Source of the DNA: Clostridia bacterium
GTDB lineage: Bacteria > Bacillota > Clostridia > Oscillospirales > Acutalibacteraceae
NCBI GenBank assembly: GCA_017472225.1
Contig: JAFUQS010000111.1
Coordinates: forward strand, 1 to 48,568
DNA length: 48,568 nt
Reading direction: 5' to 3'
A program made the translations under genes and the position numbers. Below the pieces are notes generated by a model. That model was not told where the DNA came from, searched no databases, and was given only the letters and a program-made list of their open reading frames with translations. Each line of letters starts with the position of its first letter. Position 1 is the first letter of the stretch. Of this stretch, positions 21,809 to 29,349 are shown in pieces.

Positions 21809-22714
21809 ATGAAATATATTATAAAACCAACTGAATTTGATTATAACACAAATATCCGATTTATTGAAGAGCTTATTAAAGAATATCCCTTTTTGACGGC
21901 AGAAATTATCGGAAGAAGCAGCCTTGGCAGAGGAATTTTTTCCCTTTCACTGGGCAACCCGAAAAATGCAGTTATCTATGCCGGCGGCTTTCACGGCAGT
22001 GAATGGCTCACCTGCGGAATTCTCATGCTTTTCATCGAAAAGGTCTGCCGTTCAATCAAGCACTCAAGCCTTCTTTGCGGTGTTGACATTAAAAGAGCCC
22101 TTACTCAGCTTGGCATAACCGTTGTACCCTGTATCAATCCTGATGGGGTGGAAATTGCAATAAACGGCTTTGAAAGTGCAAAAAATATGAGACGGTTTCC
22201 GGAGGAATATTGCGGCTGTACCGACCACAGAAAATGGAACGCAAATGCAATGGGAGTTGACATCAATCACAACTTTTCAGCGGGCTGGGATATCCTTCAT
22301 CAAATGGAAAAGGAACAGGGAATAAAGGGCCCCGGTCCAAGGCAATACGGTGGTGAATATCCGGAAAGCGAAGCTGAAACAAAGGCTCTGACCCGACTTT
22401 GCAGACTCAGAAAATTCCGTCAATGCATGGCAGTTCACAGTCAGGGTGAGGAAATCTATTGGCAATATGGTGAAAATACGCCTAAGCAAAGCTCAATGAT
22501 GGCAAAAATCCTTGCCGACTCCTGTGGCTATACCCTTGTAACAAACGATGCACTCGCTTCACACGGAGGCTTCAAGGATTGGTTCATTGATGAATTCTGT
22601 CACCCCGGCTTCACAATTGAAATCGGCAAGGGAGAAAATCCCTTGCCGAAAAGTGAGCTTTATGAAATTTATGAAAAAACAGAAGAAGCTTTCACACTGT
22701 TTGCACTGATGTGA
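21809..22714 (+). CDS. M14 family zinc carboxypeptidase
   Basis: Zinc ligands are visible: HGSEW (about 68-72, His and Glu) and His in MAVHSQGEEIYWQYG (about 210). The catalytic Glu lies in FTIEIGKGENPLP (about 273). VVPCINPDGVEIAING and GVDINHNFSAGW are typical substrate-binding segments. The size and the lack of a signal peptide resemble gamma-D-glutamyl-diaminopimelate peptidase I, which cuts peptidoglycan stem peptides, so a role in muropeptide recycling or spore cortex is likely but not certain. ATG 21809 has CAGGTG eight bases upstream; the GTG at 21800 is part of that site. Confidence 0.88.
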   Translation: MKYIIKPTEFDYNTNIRFIEELIKEYPFLTAEIIGRSSLGRGIFSLSLGNPKNAVIYAGGFHGSEWLTCGILMLFIEKVCRSIKHSSLLCGVDIKRALTQLGITVVPCINPDGVEIAINGFESAKNMRRFPEEYCGCTDHRKWNANAMGVDINHNFSAGWDILHQMEKEQGIKGPGPRQYGGEYPESEAETKALTRLCRLRKFRQCMAVHSQGEEIYWQYGENTPKQSSMMAKILADSCGYTLVTNDALASHGGFKDWFIDEFCHPGFTIEIGKGENPLPKSELYEIYEKTEEAFTLFALM

Positions 22715-22726
22715 ATTCAACTTTTT

Positions 22727-24538
22727 TTACCAACCGAAATAATCGTTGAAGTAATCCTCAAAGCTGCCTGCTCCACCACGGTAATATCCGTCATCCTCAT
22801 ATTCCGTCTTGGGCTCAGTTGCTTCCTCGTTCTGAACAGAGCCCTTATCCTCAACAAGGGTAATTGTTACATCAAAGGTTGAGGTTTTGTAGGTTCTGCT
22901 TTCAATTCTGCAAAGTGTGAGTGTGAGTGTATCACCGACAGAGCCTGTTTCGATGAAGTCAAGCAATACACTTGAATCATCCATATTCTGACCATTAACT
23001 GCAATAATAAGGTCACCAACCTCCGCCTCGGTTCCGGCAAGTGAGCTGTCCTCTGAAATACCTGCAATTACAAGTGAGCCCTGAGGAAGTCCCTTGATTG
23101 AAACAACAAGTGAATAAAGCTGATAAGAGCTTACGGGAGCATATTCAATACCAAGCTTGGGTCTGTTGGGAACATAGCCGTATTCAATAAGTGCATCAAC
23201 AATGGGTGAAGCAATTGACGTTGGAACGGCAAAGCCCATACCCTCATATTCAGTTGAAGCAATTTTTGATGAGTTGATACCGATTACCTGTCCGGCTGAA
23301 TTAACAAGTGCACCGCCTGAGTTACCGGGATTTATTGCAGCATTATGCTGAATACAGGTCATGGTATAGGTTGAGGTTACGGAACGGTCAATGGCAGAAA
23401 CAATGCCGTTTGTGATTGAGCCGAAGTATTCACTTCCGCCGGGATTACCGATGGCATAAACCGGCTCACCGATATCAAGAGCAGTTGAGTCGCCGAATTC
23501 TGCCAGTGGAAGTCCCGTTGCTTCAACCTTGACAACACCTATATCCGTTCTTGTGTCATAAGCAACAAGCTCTGCTTCAAAGCGTCTGCCGTCAAGGAGC
23601 AGAACACCGTAAGTAACACCGTCCTCACTGATAACATGAGCGCAGGTTACAATATATGTCCAACCGTCCTTTTCACTCATGAGAACACCTGAGCCTTCAC
23701 CGGCAAGCATACCGTCAGCATAGGTCATAACACCAACAACACTCGGTCTTACCTTATCGGCAACATAAACTGAGTTTGCAACCTGTGTCACTGCCTGAGT
23801 TGTGGAAACCTCAATATTTTCACTTGTAACCGTGGGTCCGTCTGTTATGCCCTGAGGCTGTGAAGACTGCTGTGAGGTTGTTGTGTCCTGAACTGCAGTG
23901 TCATCATCTGAAAAAAGACCCACAAGCATTCCCACAATCGCCAATGCAAGGCAACAAACAAGAATAACCCCGAGGAATGTTTTGCCCTTGCTTTTTTTCG
24001 GCATTTCGGGCTGAGGCGGATTCGGATTCCACTGATTCTGACCGTACGGAGGATTCTGCTGATAAGGTGAACCGTAGCTTCCGTTGTGATTCTGATTATA
24101 TACAGGCTGATTTATATGCGTATAGCCGGGATTGACCTGCTGAGCCGCATTATCCTGAACGGGCGGCTTTGGTGCATAGGGATTGAAGGTGGGTTCAGCC
24201 TCCTTCATCGGCTCGGGAGAAAACTCCGGCTCGGGAACAAATGCTGTTTCGGGAGAAAATTCCGGCTCAGTATTCACCTCGAAGCCCTGAATATCAGGTC
24301 TCGGATATTCCTGAAAAAATGAAACCGGAGCTTCCTGATTCTGAGCATCCTCAAAATCAGCTTCCCTGACATCCCCTTCATCAATATTCTTCACAGGAAT
24401 GAAATCATCAGCCTTATCAGCCGTTACGCTTTCATAATTTTCATGAAAAGCCTTATTTTCAAATTCTTCCTTCACTTCCTGTTCAGGCTGTTCAGGCTTT
24501 GAATTGAAAAATTCATCGTTAAAATTATTATCGTTCAT
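22727..24538 (-). CDS. HtrA/DegP-type membrane serine protease with long acidic N-terminus
   Basis: Layout: about 185 cytoplasmic residues that are acidic, then Pro/Asn/Gln-rich and probably disordered (including repeated EFSPE motifs); one membrane segment (186-209); trypsin-like domain with His301 (TCAHVI), Asp332 (RTDIGVV) and Ser407 (NPGNSGGAL); PDZ domain (about 450-545); acidic C-terminus. It degrades or refolds misfolded exported proteins outside the membrane. ATG 24538 has AAAGGAGC seven bases upstream. The upstream region holds a direct repeat and a motif shared with the promoter of the neighbouring two-component system, so control by that system is likely (as CssRS controls htrA in Bacillus). 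Confidence 0.92.
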   Translation of the reverse strand: MNDNNFNDEFFNSKPEQPEQEVKEEFENKAFHENYESVTADKADDFIPVKNIDEGDVREADFEDAQNQEAPVSFFQEYPRPDIQGFEVNTEPEFSPETAFVPEPEFSPEPMKEAEPTFNPYAPKPPVQDNAAQQVNPGYTHINQPVYNQNHNGSYGSPYQQNPPYGQNQWNPNPPQPEMPKKSKGKTFLGVILVCCLALAIVGMLVGLFSDDDTAVQDTTTSQQSSQPQGITDGPTVTSENIEVSTTQAVTQVANSVYVADKVRPSVVGVMTYADGMLAGEGSGVLMSEKDGWTYIVTCAHVISEDGVTYGVLLLDGRRFEAELVAYDTRTDIGVVKVEATGLPLAEFGDSTALDIGEPVYAIGNPGGSEYFGSITNGIVSAIDRSVTSTYTMTCIQHNAAINPGNSGGALVNSAGQVIGINSSKIASTEYEGMGFAVPTSIASPIVDALIEYGYVPNRPKLGIEYAPVSSYQLYSLVVSIKGLPQGSLVIAGISEDSSLAGTEAEVGDLIIAVNGQNMDDSSVLLDFIETGSVGDTLTLTLCRIESRTYKTSTFDVTITLVEDKGSVQNEEATEPKTEYEDDGYYRGGAGSFEDYFNDYFGW

Positions 24539-24566
24539 GGTTTGCTCCTTTCTGTTGCGAAACAGA

Positions 24567-24627
24567 ATTATCTTTCTTATTGCGGTTTAAAGAATAAAAC
24601 AAAATGCTAAAACCAAGTTTAAAGAAT
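24567..24627 (-). promoter_or_regulatory. htrA promoter region with 11-bp direct repeats
   Basis: GTTTAAAGAAT occurs at 24585-24595 and 24617-24627, 32 bases apart (three helical turns). A GATAAT -10 box (minus strand, 24567-24572) has no good -35 box but lies next to the first repeat, which suggests an activator. The far copy extends into CCAAGTTTAA, also found at 26931-26940. Confidence 0.5.
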
Positions 24628-24646
24628 TATTAAAATTCACCTTAAT

Positions 24647-26116
24647 TTATTGTGAAAAAGGAATTTCAAAGGCAAACTCCGTATATTCTCCTTGCTTACT
24701 GTCCGCAGTAATGTCACCGTCATGCATATTTATGATTGTTTTGACAATATAAAGGCCCAGACCAACACCCTTTGTGTCAAATGAGCGTGATTTGTCAACC
24801 TTATAAAAGCGTTCAAAAATTCGTGAGATTTCCTCCTCGGTAACACCTGCACCTGAATTGCGGATTCTCACTCTGGTACATTCACCGTCATTATTTGCAA
24901 AAACAGTAATCGTTCCGTTATCGGGTGTGAATTTAACCGCATTGTCAAGCAGGTTATATATAACCTGTTGAATAAGGTCCTTATCTGCCTTCATATTAAC
25001 GCTGCCCATGTCCTCAAAGCCTTCAATGTTGATTTTCTTTTCATCAATTTTTCTTTCAAAGGAAAGAAGGGTATCGAAAATCTGCTTGGAAACATCATAA
25101 ACGGTGGGAGCAAGCTGAACCTCACCGGCTTCAATTTTTGAAAGGTTAAGCATTGAAACAACCATTCTCGAAAGCCGTTTAACCTCAGAGGATACAATAG
25201 AAAGATATTTCCTTTCCTCCTCAGGAGGAATTGTTCCGTCAAGAATACCGTCAATGAAGCCTCCGATTGAGGTCATCGGTGTTTTAAGCTCATGGGAAAC
25301 ATTGGCAACAAAGCTTTTTTGTGATTCATCGCTGATTCTGAGTTCATCAGCCATTTTATTGAGCGCCTTCGCAAAGTTACTGAAGTCCTTCTTTGTATAG
25401 TCCTCATTGGCTCTGTGGCTGAATTCACCCTTTGCAAAGTGAGTTGTAACCTCCTGCATTTCACTCAGCGGCTTGGTGATACCCTTTGTGGTGAAATACA
25501 TTGCAATGAACACAACAATCAACGCAAGAAGAATTGTGTAGGACATTGACTGCACAATACCTGCAACATAAGGCAGAAAACCGGTGATTGCATCTTCAAC
25601 GGCATAGGTCACGGCAACAACCTCACCGTTATGCTTTATAGGCACGGCAACAACAAATTTACCGATACCGAATTCATCCTCCGTTGTATAATCGGTAAAG
25701 CCACCGTCCATTGCCCTTTTCATATGTTCTTCGGAAACTGTCAGGCTGCGATGCACTGCACAGACATTGATTCCGTTCATATCTGCATCACAGCAGAAAA
25801 TAACATCGCCCTGAATATCGGTTATGAAATAATCGGAAAGCGTTGCCTCATGCATAAACCTCAAGGCATTTTTAATCATTTCGTCATCATTCTCACTGTA
25901 AAAGCCGTTTTCATCAAGAGTGCTGTATGCTCCCGCTATGTTCTGCGCATTCCTTGTGAGCACATCAACCTTATCCGTCCACCACTGACCCGCAACAAAA
26001 AACATCATAACAAAGCCAATGAACATAAAGCCGAGAAGCACCGTTAAAGCAGAAACACCGAAGTAACGCCTGAAAAGATTACTTTTATTTTTAACCCTTT
26101 TATTTTTTGTTTTCAT
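24647..26116 (-). CDS. HAMP sensor histidine kinase next to htrA
   Basis: A 489-aa kinase: membrane segment 1 (about 18-40), a roughly 130-residue outer sensor domain with three cysteines (DVIFCCDADMNGINVCAVHR) that resembles a single Cache/PAS-like fold, segment 2 (about 185-207), HAMP (about 208-262), H-box ANVSHELKTPMTSIGGFIDGIL, N-box YNLLDNAVKFTPDNG and G-boxes (VGLGLYIVKTI). ATG 26116 has AAAGGAAG upstream. It is transcribed after its regulator (26196-26885), with a hairpin terminator between them. The gene order kinase-htrA suggests sensing of secretion or envelope stress. Confidence 0.92.
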   Translation of the reverse strand: MKTKNKRVKNKSNLFRRYFGVSALTVLLGFMFIGFVMMFFVAGQWWTDKVDVLTRNAQNIAGAYSTLDENGFYSENDDEMIKNALRFMHEATLSDYFITDIQGDVIFCCDADMNGINVCAVHRSLTVSEEHMKRAMDGGFTDYTTEDEFGIGKFVVAVPIKHNGEVVAVTYAVEDAITGFLPYVAGIVQSMSYTILLALIVVFIAMYFTTKGITKPLSEMQEVTTHFAKGEFSHRANEDYTKKDFSNFAKALNKMADELRISDESQKSFVANVSHELKTPMTSIGGFIDGILDGTIPPEEERKYLSIVSSEVKRLSRMVVSMLNLSKIEAGEVQLAPTVYDVSKQIFDTLLSFERKIDEKKINIEGFEDMGSVNMKADKDLIQQVIYNLLDNAVKFTPDNGTITVFANNDGECTRVRIRNSGAGVTEEEISRIFERFYKVDKSRSFDTKGVGLGLYIVKTIINMHDGDITADSKQGEYTEFAFEIPFSQ

Positions 26117-26147
26117 AAGCTTCCTTTCTGAAAATCAGATATCAACA

Positions 26148-26179
26148 TAAAACGCCCTGATTAAATCGGGCGTTTTTAT
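26148..26179. terminator. Hairpin terminator/attenuator between regulator and kinase
   Basis: AACGCCC (26151-26157) pairs with GGGCGTT (26168-26174), with T-runs on both strands. In the minus direction it falls between two genes of one two-component operon, so it would reduce kinase relative to regulator. Confidence 0.6.
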
Positions 26180-26195
26180 ATTGAATGAGATATTA

Positions 26196-26885
26196 TTATT
26201 CTTTTGTTTCGAACTTATAGCCTACGCCCCAGACAGTTCTGAGCTCCCACTTATCGGAAGCACCCTCAAGCTTTTCACGAAGACGCTTAACATGAACGTC
26301 AACTGTTCTTGAGTCACCGTAATAATCATAGCCCCATACCTCATCAAGAAGCTGGTCTCTTGTGAAAACTCTGTTGGGATTTTTTGCAAGGTGGAAGATA
26401 AGCTCCATTTCTTTGGGAGGTGTGTCAATCTGAACACCGCCAACCTTAAGCTCATAATTTGTCAGGTTGATTGAAAGCTTATCATAGTGAACCTCCTTAA
26501 CCTCATCTGCGGCAGAGGAAGCACTGCGGCGCAGAACAGCCTTGATTCTTGCAACAATTTCCTTTGTGTCAAAGGGCTTCACAACATAGTCATCTGCACC
26601 GAGCTCAAGGCCGAGAACTCTGTCAAACACCTCACCCTTTGCAGTGAGCATGATGATGGGGGTTTCGGAAAACTTTCTGATTTCTCTGCAAACCTGCCAA
26701 CCGTCAAGCTTGGGAAGCATGATATCCAGAAGAACAAGTGAAGGGCTTTCCTCCTGAAAGGTTGTAACCGCTGATGCTCCGTCATTTGCAATAACTACAT
26801 TGTAGCCTTCTTTTGTAAGATAAAGTCTGAGAAGCTCGCAAATATTAAGATCATCGTCAACAACAAGAATTTTTTCTGCGTTCAT
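26196..26885 (-). CDS. OmpR-family response regulator of the htrA-linked system
   Basis: Receiver domain (1-about 118) with VDDD, phospho-acceptor in LVLLDIMLPK, IIMLTAKG and VVKPF; winged helix (about 130-228) with DTPPKEMELIFHLAKNPNRVFTRDQLLDEVWGYDYYG and VWGVGYKF. ATG 26885 has AAGGAGAA upstream. A TATAAT lies on the minus strand near 26920-26926 without a clear -35 box; CCAAGTTTAA (26931-26940) just upstream is shared with the htrA promoter, which supports autoregulation plus control of htrA. Confidence 0.92.
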   Translation of the reverse strand: MNAEKILVVDDDLNICELLRLYLTKEGYNVVIANDGASAVTTFQEESPSLVLLDIMLPKLDGWQVCREIRKFSETPIIMLTAKGEVFDRVLGLELGADDYVVKPFDTKEIVARIKAVLRRSASSAADEVKEVHYDKLSINLTNYELKVGGVQIDTPPKEMELIFHLAKNPNRVFTRDQLLDEVWGYDYYGDSRTVDVHVKRLREKLEGASDKWELRTVWGVGYKFETKE

Positions 26886-26930
26886 GGTGATTTCTCCTTT
26901 TTTTACGTTAGTTTTTGTTATTATATAGTG

Positions 26931-26940
26931 CCAAGTTTAA
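26931..26940 (-). promoter_or_regulatory. Motif shared with the htrA promoter
   Basis: CCAAGTTTAA here equals 24613-24622 upstream of htrA. Both lie just upstream of divergent-from-consensus promoters, as expected for a common operator half-site. Two occurrences of a 10-mer are suggestive, not proof. Confidence 0.35.
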
Positions 26941-26980
26941 TTTTACCTATAGTATTTTATTTTTTCATCCGAAAAATACA

Positions 26981-28720
26981 TTACATTCTTTCAGGTGAAT
27001 CAACTTTAAGCATTTTAAGAATGCTCTTCATAGTGTCTCTTGTGCAGATGCAAAGGAAAATTCTTGCCTGCATAAGCTTTTCGTCCTCAACACTGACACG
27101 GCAGTTGTTATAGAACTTATGGAAATGGGTTGCAAGCTCAATTGCATAATGTGTGACCTTTGCAGGGTCATAGTTTCTTGCCGCACCAATAATTACATCG
27201 CCAAGTGAGGAAAGGTAACGGATAAGCTCCCTTTCTTCCTCGCTGTCAAGAAGCGCAAGGTCTTCGGCAGTGCAGTCACGGATAACCTTGCCCTCAGCTT
27301 CAAGCTTTGCAAGAATACTGCATATTCTTGCATGGGCATATTGGCAATAATAAACCGGATTCTGTGAGCTTTGTTCAACTGCAAGGTCAAGGTCAAAGTC
27401 CATAAGTGAGCCCGGCTCTCTCATATTGAAAAGGAAGCGGACCGCATCGATGGGCACTTCATTAAGAAGGTCAACAAGAGTGATTGCCTTGCCGGTTCTT
27501 TTGCTCATTCTCACAACCTCACCGTCACGGACAAGGCGGACGAACTGCATGAGAAGAATGTCAAGCCTTTCAGGGTCAATGCCCACAGCCTTCATGGCAC
27601 CCTTCATTCTTGCAACATGACCGTGATGGTCTGCGCCCCAGACATCAATCGCTTTGTCAAAGCCTCTTTTTTCAAGTTTGTTTCTGTGATATGCAATGTC
27701 GGCGGCAAAATAAGTCGGGTTGCCGTTGGCTCTGATGAGAACATCATCCTTTAATTCAAGCTTATCGATATATTCCTGTGTTTTGCCCTGTGAAAGAAGC
27801 ATTTCAGTCTGAATATCCTTGTTCTTATACCAGAGAGCACCGTCCTTTTCATAGGTGTGACCGCCATTTTTGAGGATATCGATTGTCTCCTTGAGCTCAC
27901 CGCCATTGTGAAGAGTCAGCTCACTGAACCACAAATCGTAATCGATACGGTATTTTTCCATTGCCTTTTTCATGTTGTCAAGGTTTTTGGGGAGCGCAAA
28001 TTCAACAAGAGCCCTTCTTCTTTCTTCTTCGCTCTTAGTGAGGTAGCTGTCACCGTAGGTCTGCTTGAATTCCGTTGCCCTTTCGATAATATCCTCACCA
28101 TGGTAGCTATCCTCGGGGAGCTCAATTTCCACACCGAGAAGCTGCTGATATCTGATATCGAGGGACAGAGCAAATTTATCAATCTGATTGCCGGCGTCAT
28201 TAACATAGAATTCACGGCTTACCTCATAGCCTGCATAATCAAGAACGGCAGCAAGGCAATCGCCCAATGCGCCACCTCTTGCATTACCCATATGCATGGG
28301 GCCTGTGGGGTTGGCGGACACAAACTCAACATTTATCCTCTTGCCCTTGCCGTAATCACATCTGCCGTAGTTGTCACCTGCTTTTCTGATTTCAAAAAGC
28401 ACATCTGCATAGTAAACATCGGAAAGGAAAAAGTTGATAAATCCGGGGCCTGCAATTTCCACCTGACGGAAATATGTATCCGTAAGGTCAATATTTTCTG
28501 TGATTGCTTCTGCAATTTTTCTCGGCGGAAGCCTGAAGGCCTTTGCATTCACCATTGCCGCATTTGTTGAATAATCTCCGTTTTTTCTGTCGGCAGGCAC
28601 TTCAACGGAAAAAGCATTACATTCACCTTGTGTAAGAATTCCCTTTTCCTGGGCTTTGCTTATGGCAGAAAGCACCATTTGTCTTATCTGATTTTGCGCT
28701 TTGTTTACGGTTTCTGACAT
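26981..28720 (-). CDS. argS: Arginyl-tRNA synthetase
   Basis: Class Ia synthetase charging tRNA-Arg. Seen: N-terminal Add1 domain (about 1-110), VSANPTGPMHMGNARGGALGD (HIGH-type signature, about 130), VWGADHHGHVARMKGAMKA, VRMSKRTGKAITL (KMSKS-type loop, about 383), and the C-terminal DALR anticodon-binding domain (QNPVYYCQYAHARICSIL to the end). ATG 28720 has GAGAGG upstream. 579 aa is typical. It follows the DUF1934 gene by about 21 bases and is probably cotranscribed with it. Confidence 0.97.
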   Translation of the reverse strand: MSETVNKAQNQIRQMVLSAISKAQEKGILTQGECNAFSVEVPADRKNGDYSTNAAMVNAKAFRLPPRKIAEAITENIDLTDTYFRQVEIAGPGFINFFLSDVYYADVLFEIRKAGDNYGRCDYGKGKRINVEFVSANPTGPMHMGNARGGALGDCLAAVLDYAGYEVSREFYVNDAGNQIDKFALSLDIRYQQLLGVEIELPEDSYHGEDIIERATEFKQTYGDSYLTKSEEERRRALVEFALPKNLDNMKKAMEKYRIDYDLWFSELTLHNGGELKETIDILKNGGHTYEKDGALWYKNKDIQTEMLLSQGKTQEYIDKLELKDDVLIRANGNPTYFAADIAYHRNKLEKRGFDKAIDVWGADHHGHVARMKGAMKAVGIDPERLDILLMQFVRLVRDGEVVRMSKRTGKAITLVDLLNEVPIDAVRFLFNMREPGSLMDFDLDLAVEQSSQNPVYYCQYAHARICSILAKLEAEGKVIRDCTAEDLALLDSEEERELIRYLSSLGDVIIGAARNYDPAKVTHYAIELATHFHKFYNNCRVSVEDEKLMQARIFLCICTRDTMKSILKMLKVDSPERM

Positions 28721-28741
28721 TATATATCCTCTCTTTTCCGC

Positions 28742-29170
28742 TTAGTTAGTTTTTTTCGGTTTCATGGTTATGATAAATTCAATTTCACCTATAGGGTGCA
28801 GCTCCTGATCCGTGGCATATTTGAAATTGAGCGTTCCGCCCTTGTCGGACATTTCGGACTCAACCTTTTTTCCCGTAATGCCGAGAGAAAAAGCCCCGTA
28901 GGGTGTTACATGGTGAGAAAGGTGCCTCATACCCGCTTCAATTGTCATGTAAGAATTGATTGCGCCTTCCCTTGAAACGGAAATGCATGAGCCTTTTTCA
29001 ACCTTAAGCAACGTTGTGCTTTCACCCTCCTCGGAGTCATCCTCCTTATAGGTTATGATATAATTATCACTGTCACCTTCAAAAGAAGCATGAGTTGTCA
29101 TTTCAAGGGTGTCTGTTTCCCCGTCTGCCTCCTGAATGGTAACGACTGTTATAAGATACTGTTTATCCAT
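28742..29170 (-). CDS. DUF1934 (YwiB-like) beta-barrel protein
   Basis: A 142-aa protein, mostly predicted beta strands (YLITVVTIQEADGETDTLEM, IITYKEDDSEEGESTTLLKVEKG, HHVTPYGAFSLGITGKKVE), matching the lipocalin-like DUF1934 family. In Bacillus subtilis the homologue ywiB also precedes argS, so the neighbourhood is conserved; the biochemical role is unknown. I start at ATG 29170, with AAAGGAAA upstream, because the family begins with this short segment; a longer frame from 29209 is unlikely. Confidence 0.85.
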   Translation of the reverse strand: MDKQYLITVVTIQEADGETDTLEMTTHASFEGDSDNYIITYKEDDSEEGESTTLLKVEKGSCISVSREGAINSYMTIEAGMRHLSHHVTPYGAFSLGITGKKVESEMSDKGGTLNFKYATDQELHPIGEIEFIITMKPKKTN

Positions 29171-29279
29171 TAAAATTTCCTTTCGGTAAGCCTTGATACA
29201 ACTAAACATAAATATACATTATAGATAATAACACAATCATAAGAAAAAATCAATTTATTCTTATATATTTTTTATCTCC

Positions 29280-29309
29280 TTGACATATCTCATCAAAAAA
29301 CTATATAAT
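29280..29309 (+). promoter_or_regulatory. Promoter of the GH95 gene
   Basis: TTGACA (29280-29285) and TATAAT (29304-29309), both perfect, with an 18-base spacer. Confidence 0.75.
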
Positions 29310-29349
29310 AGATACAATATTTTTAAAAATCTCAATGTGGGGTGTTACT

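Noticed and set aside
27857-28570. 237-codon open frame antisense to argS
   Set aside because: It lies wholly within argS, follows its codon structure and has no start signal; long antisense frames are common in conserved genes.
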